This document shows, in pieces, positions 24,699-33,778 of a DNA stretch of 64,000 bases; position 1 is the first letter of the stretch; every line of letters begins with the position of its first letter. The DNA comes from Azospirillum sp. TSH64 (lineage in GTDB: Bacteria > Pseudomonadota > Alphaproteobacteria > Azospirillales > Azospirillaceae). The position numbers were made by a program, and so were the translations under genes. The stretch is taken from positions 4,147,431 to 4,211,430 of the forward strand of contig NZ_LGQW01000015.1 in NCBI RefSeq assembly GCF_003116035.1, read 5' to 3'. The notes below the pieces were generated by a model that had not been told where the DNA came from, did not search any database, and saw only the letters and a list, made by a program, of their open reading frames with translations.

Positions 24699-25874
24699 TC
24701 ACACCGGTTCGGCAACCTTGCCGGCCGTCAGGCTTCGCAGGCCGGCGAGATCGGCCACGGTCCGGCAGCCGAGCAGGGCCATGGTCCGGTCGAGCTCGTC
24801 CCGCAGGATCGACAGCGCGTGCTCCGCTCCCGCCTGCCCGCCGGCGGCAAGACCGAACAGCGGCGCCCGGCCGAGCAGGACCGCGGCGGCCCCGGCGGCC
24901 AGCAGCTTTGCGGCGTCGCTGCCGCGCCGCACCCCGCTGTCGGCCAGCACCGTCAGCCGGTCGCGGACCGCGTCCACGATCCGCGGCAGAACGGTGAGCG
25001 GCGACGGCGCGCAATCGAGGTTGCGGCCGCCATGGTTGGACACCACGATGGCCTCGACCCCGGCCGCCGCGGCGCGCAGCGCATCCTCCGGCGCCAGCAG
25101 ACCCTTCAGGATGATCCGGCCCTGCCAGCGGCGGCGCAGCTCCGCCACATCGTCCCAGTTGACCCGGTCGCACAGCCGGATCGGGTCGTGCGCCGCGGCG
25201 TCGGTGATGCGGGTGCGGAACTGCTCCGGATAATGGGCGTATCCGGGCCAGCCGCCGTTGGCCAGCAGGCGGAGCAGCACCCCGCCCGCCCAAGCCGGAT
25301 GGCGTGCCACATCCAGGGCGCCGCGCAGGGACGGCTCGACCGGAACGGTGAATCCGTTGTGTCGGTTATACTCGCGCTTGGGCGAAACCGAAGTGTCCAC
25401 CGTCAGGATCAGCGTGTCCACCCCGCAGGCGGCGACGCGGTCGAGCAGGGCGTGGGTCAGGCTGCGGTCGCGCCAGACATAGAGCTGGAACCACAGCTCG
25501 GCCCCGGACTCCGCGATCGCCTCAATGCTGGTGATCGACTGGGTCGAGACGCCGAAGGGAATGCCGGCGGCGCGGGCGGCACGGGCCAGCAGCACCTCGC
25601 CGTCATAGCGGACCAGACCGGCGGCGGCGGTCGGTGCGACGACGAAGGGCATCGGGCGGTCGCGGCCGAACAGAGTCGCGCCGGTGTGGCGCGCACTGCA
25701 ATCGACCAGCACCCGCGGCGTCAGTTCGGCCTGGGCGAAGCTGTCGCGCAGCCGGCGCAGGGAGGTTTCATCCTCGGTGCCGCGGTCGATGTACTCGAAC
25801 AGGCCGCGCGGCAGGAACCGGCGGGCGCGCAGCCGCAACTCGTCGATGTTCAGGCATGCCTGGTGGGCCGCCAT
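24699..25874 (-). CDS. FMN-dependent alpha-hydroxy-acid dehydrogenase (LldD/mandelate type)
   Basis: 391-aa TIM-barrel flavoprotein oxidising an L-2-hydroxy acid to the 2-oxo acid. The active-site His lies in VVSNHGGRNLD (~275-285; the usual motif has Q in place of N). The FMN-phosphate site is ADSGVRRGSDAAKLLAAGA, and the N-terminus has the family's FLPRGLFEYIDRGTEDE. The ATG at 25874 follows GGGAGG, 30 bp after the IclR gene. Lactate, glycolate and mandelate enzymes share these motifs, so the substrate is open. It is a second hydroxyacid-oxidising enzyme in this cluster. Confidence 0.82.
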   Translation of the reverse strand: MAAHQACLNIDELRLRARRFLPRGLFEYIDRGTEDETSLRRLRDSFAQAELTPRVLVDCSARHTGATLFGRDRPMPFVVAPTAAAGLVRYDGEVLLARAARAAGIPFGVSTQSITSIEAIAESGAELWFQLYVWRDRSLTHALLDRVAACGVDTLILTVDTSVSPKREYNRHNGFTVPVEPSLRGALDVARHPAWAGGVLLRLLANGGWPGYAHYPEQFRTRITDAAAHDPIRLCDRVNWDDVAELRRRWQGRIILKGLLAPEDALRAAAAGVEAIVVSNHGGRNLDCAPSPLTVLPRIVDAVRDRLTVLADSGVRRGSDAAKLLAAGAAAVLLGRAPLFGLAAGGQAGAEHALSILRDELDRTMALLGCRTVADLAGLRSLTAGKVAEPV

Positions 25875-25904
25875 GGGATCACCGCCTCCCGCGGGGTGGG
25901 GCCG

Positions 25905-26819
25905 CTATCGGGAATAGCTGCCGAATTTGTGGACGGAAATGGAAGCCGCGGCCACCTGGACATGGCGGGCAAGCTCCTGCTCGACCTGCTCCGGCGTCCA
26001 GCGCGTGGCCGGGACCGAGATGCTGAGGCCGGCCACGGCGCGGCCATGCTCGTCGGTGATGGCGGCGCCTACCGAGATGTCGCCCATCACCGTCTCGTTG
26101 ATCAGCAGGGCATAGCCCTTCTCCCCCGCTTCGCGCACGCGGGCGCGAAGCCGGTCGGGATCGCAGACGGTGTAGGGGGTCAGCGGGCGCAGGTCGGTGC
26201 GGGCGAGGATCTCCTCCCGCTCCTCCTCCGACAGACGCGACAGGATCGCGGTGCCGGACGCCGTGTAATAGGCGGGCAGCCGGCTGCCGACCATGAATTC
26301 GATGTTGACCAGATGCTTGCCGGGGAAGCGGGCGACGAAGACGATCTCGGCGCCGTCCAGCTCCTGCAGGTTGGTGGTCTCGCCGACGCTGCGGCTGATG
26401 TCGAGAAGATAGGGGAAGGCCTTCTCGATCAGCTCGTTGGCACGCAGGTAGTTGTAGGAGAACTGCAGCAGCTTCGGCGTCAGCGCATAGTTGCGCGTGC
26501 CGTGGACGCGGCGAAGATATCCCAGGACCTCCAGCGTGTAGACCAGCCGCTGCGCGGCGCTGCGGTCCAGGTTGGCGGCCCTGGCGATCTCCGACAGCGG
26601 CATTTGCCGGTGCGGCCCGTCGAAGGCGTGGAGGATCTGGAAGGTCTTCTCGGTCGAGCCGACGAACAGCGAGGAGTCGCGCGGATCGGCCTTCCTGGCC
26701 TCCGGTTCCACCATCATTCCGGCCACCGTCATTCCGGCCGCCGTCATTCCAGCCGAAGTCCCGCCCGGCTCGGTCATGGCCTCTTCCGCCTTCGGCTTCC
26801 GTCCTGCTGTCCGCGTCAT
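25905..26819 (-). CDS. IclR-family transcriptional regulator
   Basis: 304-aa regulator: winged helix-turn-helix around residues 50-115 (MPLSEIARAANLDRSAAQRL) and an IclR effector domain (~130-300) with YYTASGTAILSRL and SVPATRWTPEQVEQE. ATG at 26819 (MTRTAGRKPK) is chosen for GGGGAA upstream; a longer frame exists. The unstructured N-terminal tail contains a 15-bp tandem repeat (26716-26760). It lies within a hydroxyacid/ABC transport cluster and is a good candidate for the protein that binds the operator at 33521-33543, but this is inference. Confidence 0.85.
   Translation of the reverse strand: MTRTAGRKPKAEEAMTEPGGTSAGMTAAGMTVAGMMVEPEARKADPRDSSLFVGSTEKTFQILHAFDGPHRQMPLSEIARAANLDRSAAQRLVYTLEVLGYLRRVHGTRNYALTPKLLQFSYNYLRANELIEKAFPYLLDISRSVGETTNLQELDGAEIVFVARFPGKHLVNIEFMVGSRLPAYYTASGTAILSRLSEEEREEILARTDLRPLTPYTVCDPDRLRARVREAGEKGYALLINETVMGDISVGAAITDEHGRAVAGLSISVPATRWTPEQVEQELARHVQVAAASISVHKFGSYSR
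26716..26760 (-). repeat. Three-copy 15-bp tandem repeat in the IclR gene
   Basis: Plus-strand units ATTCCGGCCACCGTC (26716), ATTCCGGCCGCCGTC (26731) and a diverged third unit (26746). They encode the repeated Ala-Gly-Met-Thr residues of the N-terminal tail. Because the unit is a multiple of three, slippage would change tail length without breaking the frame. Confidence 0.8.
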
Positions 26820-26950
26820 CGCCAATTCCCCAAGACAGTCTCCATCCCGCCGGACCCCGGCCCTGTGCTTTCGCGCCAGGGTCCGCCATCTCCACGCTAA
26901 CGCATAGCATCCGGCGAACCGAATGCCACGCGCCGCGCGGTTGCCTCCCA

Positions 26951-27883
26951 TCACACCGGCTGGGCAGCCGGCATTCCCTCGTAAGTGACCAGCAGGCGGG
27001 ACAGCTCGCGCCGCAGCGACTGCTTCAGCGGCTCGCCGGGCTCGCGCAGCGGTGCCAGCATCGCCGGGGCGTTAACGCCGATCAGATCCATCACCGCCTT
27101 CATCGGGCCGGGGTTGGTCTCGGCGAAGGCGAGGTTCATCATCGGGATCAGGGTGCGGTGGATTTCCAGCGCCTTGTCGAGCTTGCCCGTCGAGGCGAGG
27201 TCATGGATCAGGCGCCACGCCCGCGGCAGCAGATTGGCCGTCACCACGATGCCGCCACGGGCACCCGCCGCGACATGCAGCGGGAACAGCGTGTCCTCGC
27301 CGCTCAGCACCGCGAAGGAGGAGTCCACCCCCGCCACCGTGCGCAGGAAATGGTACATGTCGGTGTTGCAGGCCTTCATGCCGACGATCCGCTCGTGCCG
27401 CGACAGCTCGTGCAGGATCTCCGGATCGATGGCGATGCGGGTGCGGTAGGGGATCTCGTAGATCAGGATCGGCACCGGCGATTCGTCGGCGTAGCGCAGG
27501 AAATAGTCGCGGATGCCGGCCTGCGTCGGGTTGGTGTAGTAGGGGGTCAGCACCAGCAGACCGTCCACCCCGGCGGCGGCGAAATCGCGGCCTGCCGACA
27601 GGGCGTCGTAATAGCCGGTGTCGAGCACCCCGGCGATCACCGGCCCGCGCTTCTCGCCAGCACCCGCCATCGCCTCGACCGACAGCTCGGCGAAGCGGAT
27701 GCGCTGGTCCTTCGCCAGGGCGCCATACTCGCCGGTGCCGCCGAGCGGGACCAGCCCGTCGATCCCCTGGCGGAACAGCCAGGAGAACAGCGCCTTGGAG
27801 GCGGCCACGTCGATGGTGCCGTCGGCAGTGACCGGCGTCGGGGTGGCGGGCAGGATGCCGCGAATCTTCGTGGCGTTGAGCAT
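26951..27883 (-). CDS. Dihydrodipicolinate synthase-family aldolase/lyase
   Basis: 310-aa TIM-barrel enzyme of the DapA/NanA class I aldolase family. The Schiff-base Lys is in IVGMKACNTD (~165) and the Tyr in IYEIPYRTR (~137); the substrate loop is PLGGTGEYGAL in place of the usual GTTGE. Flanking genes encode an importer and hydroxyacid oxidases, so it probably acts on an imported 2-oxo- or hydroxy-acid and not in lysine synthesis. Candidates include keto-deoxy-sugar-acid or hydroxyproline-pathway lyases. ATG at 27883 with AAGGAC. Confidence 0.82.
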   Translation of the reverse strand: MLNATKIRGILPATPTPVTADGTIDVAASKALFSWLFRQGIDGLVPLGGTGEYGALAKDQRIRFAELSVEAMAGAGEKRGPVIAGVLDTGYYDALSAGRDFAAAGVDGLLVLTPYYTNPTQAGIRDYFLRYADESPVPILIYEIPYRTRIAIDPEILHELSRHERIVGMKACNTDMYHFLRTVAGVDSSFAVLSGEDTLFPLHVAAGARGGIVVTANLLPRAWRLIHDLASTGKLDKALEIHRTLIPMMNLAFAETNPGPMKAVMDLIGVNAPAMLAPLREPGEPLKQSLRRELSRLLVTYEGMPAAQPV

Positions 27884-27932
27884 GTCTTGTCCTTGGAAGA
27901 AGCTGGTGGTGAAGGCGGTTGGGGAGCCGGCC

Positions 27933-29720
27933 TCAGCCGGCGAGGCTGCGGCGGCGCAGACGGTCCGCGACATAGATCAAGGCGGCGACGAACAGCAGCA
28001 GTCCGGTCGACACCGCCGCGATGACGGGGGAGACCTGCAGCGTCACCTCGTCCCAGAACTGCTTGGGCAGCGTGGCGCTAAGCCCGCCCGAGGAGAACAG
28101 GGAGATGGTCAGCTCGTCGAAGGAGGTGGCGAAGGCGAACAGGAAGGACGACAGCATGCCGGCCCCCAGGATCGGGAAGGTGACGTGCCGCAGCGCCGCC
28201 ACCGGCCGGGCGCCCAGGCTCTGCGCCGCGAGGTCGAGCCGGGTGTCGTAGTTGCGCAGCACCGCCATCATGGTCATGACCACATAGGGCACGGCGACGA
28301 CGGTGTGGCCGATGACCAGACCCAGGATCGTGCCGACCAGACCCATCTGGGCGAAGACATAGAACATGCCGACGGCGATGATCATGCGCGGCACGACGAT
28401 GGGCGACAGGATGAAGGCCAGCATGGCGCCCTTGCCCCGCATCTGGCTGCGCACCATCAGGAAGGCGGCGGGAACGCCGATCGCCATCGACAGCAGGCCG
28501 GTGCCGAACGCCACCACGATGGAGCGCCACAGCGCCTGCATCCAGATCGGCGAGTCCAGCAGCTGCTGGTACCATTGCAGCGTGAAGCCCGACGGCGGCC
28601 AGGCGAGCCCGCCCTTGCCGAAGGACAGCGGGATCATCAGGAAGGCGGGCAGGCTGATCAGCACCAGCAGCAGCCAGACGAAGGCGGTCAGCGCCACCGG
28701 ACGCTCGGACCGGCCGCGGAGCGGATGGCGGCGCGGCACCAGGCCGATCAGCGCATCGCTGGCGGAGCCCAGCGCGGCCAGCACGCGCCCGCCCAGCCGC
28801 CGCATGGCGGTGTCGCGGTTGCGCACCGCGGCACTCTCGCCGGTCAGCGACGCGAAGCCGAAGACGCGGTCGTACAGCACGAACACCACCAGCACGACCG
28901 TCAGCAGCAGGACCGAGATGGCGCCGGCCAGACCCCAGTTCAGCGTCTGCTGCACCTGATCGATGATCAGCTGGGTGATCATCGTCTCCTTCCGGCCGCC
29001 CAGCAGGGCGGGCACGATGAAGAAGCCGATGGCAGACACGAAGACCATGATCGCCGCAGCGGCCACGCCCGGGAGCGACAGCGGGAAATAGACGGTCCAG
29101 AAGGCGGTGCCGGGCTTTGCTCCCAGCGTACCGGCGGCGCGCGGCAGGGTGCGGTCGATGTTCTCCATCACCGCCAGCATGGTCATCACCGCCAGCGGCA
29201 GCATGGCGTGCACCATGCCGACCAGCACCGCGCCGAAGCCGTAGAGCAGGTCGGCCGGGGTGTCGATGATGCCCAGCGACATCAGCGTGCTGTTGACGAC
29301 GCCGTTGCGGCCGAGGATGACGACCCAGGCGAAGGCGCGCACCAGGAAGCTGGTCCAGAAGGACAGCAGGACCCAGAAGATCAGCCGGCTCTTCGCCGGC
29401 CCCTTGGCGATGGAGATCAGGTAGGCGACCGGATAGGCCGCGACCACCGCGACAACCGTCGTCGCCAGCGAGATCTTCAGCGTGATCCACAGGACGGTGA
29501 TGTAGAGGCTGGAGGCGAACAGCTGGGCATAGGGCGCCAGCGTGAAGCCCTGCCCGTTGTAGACGCTGAGCGCCAGCAGCTGCCCGACCGGGAAGACCAG
29601 GAAGGCGACGAGCAGCAGCACGAGCGGGGCGCCCATCAGCACCGGCTTGCGCCAGGCGGGCGGGGGCGAGTGGCGTTTGGCGCCGGGGGCGTGGGTCATG
29701 GTCATGGACTGTCCGGCCAT
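27933..29720 (-). CDS. Fused ABC transporter permease (two PotB/PotC-like halves)
   Basis: 595-aa inner-membrane protein containing two binding-protein-dependent permease domains in one chain, ~25-290 and ~330-590, each with about six helices. The first has an ATPase-coupling region around RAAGTLGAKPGTAFWTVYFP and the second around AAQSLGARPVAALRHVTFPI. Most PotB/PotC-type systems use two separate proteins, so this fusion supplies both halves of the pore. ATG at 29720 directly follows the ATPase stop (1-nt gap). An alternative start is at 29705. Confidence 0.88.
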   Translation of the reverse strand: MAGQSMTMTHAPGAKRHSPPPAWRKPVLMGAPLVLLLVAFLVFPVGQLLALSVYNGQGFTLAPYAQLFASSLYITVLWITLKISLATTVVAVVAAYPVAYLISIAKGPAKSRLIFWVLLSFWTSFLVRAFAWVVILGRNGVVNSTLMSLGIIDTPADLLYGFGAVLVGMVHAMLPLAVMTMLAVMENIDRTLPRAAGTLGAKPGTAFWTVYFPLSLPGVAAAAIMVFVSAIGFFIVPALLGGRKETMITQLIIDQVQQTLNWGLAGAISVLLLTVVLVVFVLYDRVFGFASLTGESAAVRNRDTAMRRLGGRVLAALGSASDALIGLVPRRHPLRGRSERPVALTAFVWLLLVLISLPAFLMIPLSFGKGGLAWPPSGFTLQWYQQLLDSPIWMQALWRSIVVAFGTGLLSMAIGVPAAFLMVRSQMRGKGAMLAFILSPIVVPRMIIAVGMFYVFAQMGLVGTILGLVIGHTVVAVPYVVMTMMAVLRNYDTRLDLAAQSLGARPVAALRHVTFPILGAGMLSSFLFAFATSFDELTISLFSSGGLSATLPKQFWDEVTLQVSPVIAAVSTGLLLFVAALIYVADRLRRRSLAG

Positions 29721-29721
29721 C

Positions 29722-30837
29722 TCACGCCGTCCCGGCCGCGCGGGCGCTGTCGGCGATCACCACGGCATCGCGGCCGCTCCAGGACAGCGTCAGCACGTCG
29801 TCGATGCGGACCGCGTCGTCCTCGTTGCGGGTGGGGAAGGCGGCGACCAGCGGCGGCAGCTTGCCGTCCAGCGGCTCCATATAGACCTTGGTCAGGCTGC
29901 CGGTGACCATCACCTCCGACACGCGGCCCTGAATCCCGTCGGGAACGCTCCCGCCCTTGCGGGCGACCGTCAGGTTCTGCGGACGCACCATGACGCGCAC
30001 CTCGCTGCCCGGCGGCAGGTCGTTGCCGTTGGCGAGCGCCCGGCCGGACACGCCCTGCGTGCCGAGCCCGATCTCGACCTCGTCGCCGCTGCGGCTGCGG
30101 AGCGCCGCGGGCAGGATGTTGGATTCGCCCAGGAAATCGGCGACGAACAGCGAGCGCGGCCGGAAATACAGGTCGGCCGGCGTTCCCAGCTGCTCGATCC
30201 GCCCGGCATTCATCAGGCAGATGCGGTCGGACATCGTCATCGCCTCTTCCTGATCGTGGGTGACGTAGACGACCGTCGTTCCCAGCTCGCGGTGCAGGCG
30301 CTTGATCTCCAGCTGCATGTGCTCGCGCAGCTTCTTGTCGAGCGCGCCCAGCGGCTCGTCCATCAGGATGATCGACGGCTTGTAGACCATGCAGCGGGCG
30401 AGCGCGACGCGCTGCTGCTGGCCGCCCGACAGCTCGCGCGGATAGCGGCCGGCGATCTGCGGCAGATGCACCATCTCCAGCGCCTCGAGCGCGCGCCGCT
30501 TGGCCTCGGTCGCCCCGACCTTCCGCATCTTCAGCGGAAAGGCGATGTTCTCCTCGATGGTCATGTGCGGGAACAGCGCGTAGTTCTGGAACACCACGCC
30601 GATGTCGCGCTCATAGGGCGGGGCGTAGGTGACGTCCTGCGAGCCGATGCGCACGCTTCCCTCGTCGGGCGGCACCAGCCCGGCCAGAAGGCTGAGCAGC
30701 GTCGTCTTGCCGGAGCCCGACGGACCGAGCAGCGTCAGGAATTCGCCGTCGGCGACGACGAGATCCGTGGGAGCCAGCGCCACGAAGTCGCCGTAGTGCT
30801 TGGCAAGACCCTGGACGGAAAGGCTGGAAGAAGACAT
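29722..30837 (-). CDS. ABC transporter ATPase (PotA/FbpC type)
   Basis: 371-aa ATP-binding subunit. Walker A GPSGSGKTT (~39-47), Q-loop VFQNYALFPHM, signature LSGGQQQRVALAR, Walker B ILMDEPLGALD, then a C-terminal TOBE domain (~280-371). It energises the fused permease encoded immediately downstream. ATG at 30837 is preceded by GAGGAGG. The 94-bp gap from the binding-protein gene is purine-rich, without a clear hairpin. Confidence 0.92.
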   Translation of the reverse strand: MSSSSLSVQGLAKHYGDFVALAPTDLVVADGEFLTLLGPSGSGKTTLLSLLAGLVPPDEGSVRIGSQDVTYAPPYERDIGVVFQNYALFPHMTIEENIAFPLKMRKVGATEAKRRALEALEMVHLPQIAGRYPRELSGGQQQRVALARCMVYKPSIILMDEPLGALDKKLREHMQLEIKRLHRELGTTVVYVTHDQEEAMTMSDRICLMNAGRIEQLGTPADLYFRPRSLFVADFLGESNILPAALRSRSGDEVEIGLGTQGVSGRALANGNDLPPGSEVRVMVRPQNLTVARKGGSVPDGIQGRVSEVMVTGSLTKVYMEPLDGKLPPLVAAFPTRNEDDAVRIDDVLTLSWSGRDAVVIADSARAAGTA

Positions 30838-30931
30838 GCGCGCCTCCTCGCGAAGGGGTGGGGCCGAAGGGGAATGGGGGCGGAAAGGGCGGGCAGGGGA
30901 CACCGCACCGGCATCCCCCGCCCGCGTTTCC

Positions 30932-32014
30932 TCAGCTCAGCAGCCAGGCGTTGTAGCGCTCGAGACCCTTCTGCTGGTTCTTCAGCCAGTAGTCGGCGTT
31001 GATCTGCACGCCGCGCTCGATGTTGGCCGGGAAGGTCGGGCAGTCGGGAGCGATCTTGGCGTCGATGTACTTGAAGGCGTCCGGCTGGGTCACGCCGGCC
31101 GGGAAATACTTCACCAGTTCGGCCTGCCGCTTGGGGTCGGAGGCGAACTTGATGAACTGGCGGCAGGCGTCGGCGTTCGGGGTGCCGGCCAGGATCGACC
31201 AGCTGTCGAGGCCCCAGATGTTCTGGTCCCAGACGATGCCGACCGGTGCGCCGGCGGCGATGGCGGCCTGCGGACGCGACACCCAGGTCGGCACCATGTC
31301 CACTTCACCCGACAGCAGCATCTGCTCGACCTGCGCGCCGCTGGTCCAGAACACCGAGATGTCCTTCTTGATGCGGTCCAGCGCCTTGAAAGCGCGGTCG
31401 AGGTCGCAGGGATAGACCTCGGCGGTCGGCACGCCGTCGGCCATCAGCGCCTGCTCGATGGTGTCGAACGGATGCTTGCGCAGGGCACGGCGGCCGGGGA
31501 AGTTGGCGACGTCGTAGAAGTCCTTCCACGAGGCCGGCGCCTTGCGGCCCTTGAAGGCTTCGGTGCGGTAGGCCAGAACCGTGGTGTAGACGTTGGTGCC
31601 GACGCCATATTCCGACATGTACTGCTTGGGGATCGAGGCGACCGCCGGGTCGGCCTCAAGCCCATGCTTCTCCAGCAGCGGCTTGTCGCCGCCGGTCAGC
31701 ATCAGGATGGCCGGCTGGCTGATCTTCGCCATGTCCCAGGTGTAGGACTTGGCTTCCACCATCGAGCGGATCTGCGCGGTCGGCTCGGCATTGGCCTGGA
31801 CGCCGACCACTTCGATGCCGGTCGCGGCGGTGAAGGGTTTATAGAAGATTTCGCCATAGGCCTTGGTGTAGATGCCGCCGTCGTCGCGCACGACGATCCG
31901 CTTGTTCTGCGCGCGGGCCGGGCTCCAGATCGCCGGCATGGCAAGCGCGGCCGTGCCGGCGGCGCCGGCTTTCAGCAGGGTGCGGCGGGACCAGCCGGAT
32001 TGGCGGATGCTCAT
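30932..32014 (-). CDS. ABC transporter periplasmic substrate-binding protein
   Basis: 360-aa extracellular solute-binding protein with a twin-arginine signal (SRRTLLKAGAAG, cleavage expected after ARA near residue 35). The mature part begins NKRIVVRDDGGIYTKAYGE and resembles the PotD/spermidine-type and related family-1 binding proteins. Export by Tat suggests folding before export or a cofactor. The ligand is not evident; the neighbours suggest a small organic acid. ATG at 32014 with GAGGAGT. Confidence 0.88.
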   Translation of the reverse strand: MSIRQSGWSRRTLLKAGAAGTAALAMPAIWSPARAQNKRIVVRDDGGIYTKAYGEIFYKPFTAATGIEVVGVQANAEPTAQIRSMVEAKSYTWDMAKISQPAILMLTGGDKPLLEKHGLEADPAVASIPKQYMSEYGVGTNVYTTVLAYRTEAFKGRKAPASWKDFYDVANFPGRRALRKHPFDTIEQALMADGVPTAEVYPCDLDRAFKALDRIKKDISVFWTSGAQVEQMLLSGEVDMVPTWVSRPQAAIAAGAPVGIVWDQNIWGLDSWSILAGTPNADACRQFIKFASDPKRQAELVKYFPAGVTQPDAFKYIDAKIAPDCPTFPANIERGVQINADYWLKNQQKGLERYNAWLLS

Positions 32015-32067
32015 GTCGGAACTCCTCGTGGTGAGCCGGAACGGCGGAAGTGGGAACGGAAAGGGCC

Positions 32068-33489
32068 TCAGCCCGGCGGCAGCAGGCGGCCGGGATTGAA
32101 GAGATTCTGCGGATCCAGCGCCTGCTTCACCGCGCGCATCAGCGCCAGCTCGGCGGCAGGCTTGTAGCGCGCCATCTCGCCCAGCTGGACGCGGCCGACG
32201 CCGTGCTCGGCGCTGAAGGTGCCGTTCAGCCGGGCGGCCTCGTCGTTCACCGCATGGCGGATGGCGGCGGCCAGAGCCTCGCGGTCGGCAACCGCGTTCC
32301 AGGCATCGAAGGTGAAGAAGGGGATGAAGTGGACGTTGCCGTCGCCGAGATGGGCGACGACGATCGACGGCAGGCCCGGCACCAGCGCCCGCACCGCGGC
32401 ATTGGCGGCGTCGATGAAGGCGGGCACCGCCGACAGCGGCACTGCGCAGTCGGTGGTCAGGCCGACGCCGGCCTTCTTGTTGGCCTCCGACACGCTGTGG
32501 CGCACCTCCCACATGGCGTGGCGCTGGGCCTCGCTGGCGGCCAGAGCCGCGTCGGTCAGCAGCCCGTCGCCGAAGGCGTCCTCCAGGATCAGCTGAAGCT
32601 CCATGTCCAGCGCGTCGCCGTCGCTGTTGTCCGACAGCTCGATCAGCACATGCCAGTCGGCCGAAGTCTCAAGCGGGCTGCGGCGGCCCGGAACCTGCTC
32701 CACCACCAGATCGAGCTGGAGGCGGTTGATCATCTCGAAGGCCGACAGCCGGGCGCCGCAGCGCTGCTGCACGCGGGTCAGCAGGGTCAGCGCATCGGCG
32801 GGATCGGCCATGCCGACCCAGGCTACGGCATGGCGCGTCGGCAGCGGATGCAGCTTCAGCGTCGCCGCCGTGACGATGCCCAGCGTGCCTTCCGACCCGA
32901 TGAACAGATGCTTCAGGTCGTAGCCGGTGTTGTTCTTGCGCAGGCCGTACAGGCCCGACCAGATCGTGCCGTCGGCCAGCACCACCTCCAGCCCCAGCAC
33001 ATTGTCGCGCGTGTTGCCGTAGCGCAGGACCGAAGTGCCGCCGGCGTTGGTCGCGATGGTCCCGCCGATCTGGCAGGAGCCCTCGGCGCCCAGGCTGACC
33101 GGATAGAGCCGGCCCGCCGCCGCCGCCGCTTCCTGCACGGTGGCGAGCACGCAGCCGGCCTCCACCTCCATGGTGCTGTTGACCGGGTCGATGCTGCGCA
33201 CCGCGCGCATGCGGGCCAGATTGAGGATGACCGGGGCGGGGCCGCTTTCCCACGGGGTGGCGCCGCCGCACAGGCTGGTGTTGCCGCCCTGCGGCAGCAG
33301 CGGAATCCCATGCCGGGCGCAGCAGCGCACCACCGCCGCCACCTGTTCGGCATTCGCCGGCCGGACGAGGCAGAGGGCCGGCCCGCGGTAGCGCCCGCGC
33401 CAGTCTTCCGTCGCCGCGTCCAGGTCGGATTTGGATGTCAGAACGGCGTCGGCGCCGATGAGGCCCGACAGCTCAGCGATCACGTCCAC
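32068..33489 (-). CDS. FAD-linked 2-hydroxyacid dehydrogenase (GlcD/D-lactate dehydrogenase type)
   Basis: 473-aa flavoprotein of the vanillyl-alcohol-oxidase fold. FAD-binding features are PLLPQGGNTSLCGGA (~63-77), GSCQIGGTIATNAGG and RKNNTGYDLKHLFIGSEGT. The C-terminal half has the metal/substrate-site HLGDGNVHF and the conserved FSAEHGVG. It oxidises a D-2-hydroxy acid and passes electrons to the respiratory chain in relatives. It starts with GTG at 33489, eight bases after AAGGAG. It is the first gene downstream of the promoter/operator at 33521-33582. Confidence 0.88.
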   Translation of the reverse strand: MDVIAELSGLIGADAVLTSKSDLDAATEDWRGRYRGPALCLVRPANAEQVAAVVRCCARHGIPLLPQGGNTSLCGGATPWESGPAPVILNLARMRAVRSIDPVNSTMEVEAGCVLATVQEAAAAAGRLYPVSLGAEGSCQIGGTIATNAGGTSVLRYGNTRDNVLGLEVVLADGTIWSGLYGLRKNNTGYDLKHLFIGSEGTLGIVTAATLKLHPLPTRHAVAWVGMADPADALTLLTRVQQRCGARLSAFEMINRLQLDLVVEQVPGRRSPLETSADWHVLIELSDNSDGDALDMELQLILEDAFGDGLLTDAALAASEAQRHAMWEVRHSVSEANKKAGVGLTTDCAVPLSAVPAFIDAANAAVRALVPGLPSIVVAHLGDGNVHFIPFFTFDAWNAVADREALAAAIRHAVNDEAARLNGTFSAEHGVGRVQLGEMARYKPAAELALMRAVKQALDPQNLFNPGRLLPPG

Positions 33490-33520
33490 ACGCGATCTCC
33501 TTGATCTGCATAGTGTTTGC

Positions 33521-33543
33521 TTGTAATCGCTATTCGATTACAA
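33521..33543 (-). promoter_or_regulatory. Operator of the hydroxyacid/ABC operon
   Basis: Perfect 9-bp arms TTGTAATCG (33521-33529) and CGATTACAA (33535-33543) around CTATT. It begins 10 bp downstream of the -10 element, covering the transcription start, a typical repressor position. Its core recurs in the leader of the chemoreceptor gene at 36782-36796 with identical spacing from the -10. Confidence 0.65.
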
Positions 33544-33553
33544 CAACTGGAAT

Positions 33554-33582
33554 ATGATAGCGCGTGATTGGTGAGCCAACAA
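33554..33582 (-). promoter_or_regulatory. Sigma-70 promoter of the hydroxyacid/ABC operon
   Basis: Minus strand -35 TTGTTG (33577-33582), 17-bp spacer, -10 TATCAT (33554-33559). The -10 hexamer, the 17-bp spacer and the first five bases of the -35 are the same at 36811-36839. Confidence 0.65.
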
Positions 33583-33778
33583 TCCACTTTTTGCATAGAG
33601 ACCGAATTTTTGGATAGACGACGAAATTTCCGGGATGGAAGCGAATGCCGGTCGGCCCTGGTATCACCGGACCGTCGTCCGTGCGGCGGCGCGCACACTC
33701 GACCTGCGGTGGCGACCCTGCCATTATCCTGTGATTGCGTGGTGCAACGGGGCGGTCCAGCCCCCAGGGCGAGAGTTG

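Noticed and set aside
27618..29906. A 762-codon plus-strand open frame over the ABC permease
   Set aside because: Composition is dominated by His, Gln, Asp and Arg, with no domain; the minus strand encodes an obvious membrane permease.
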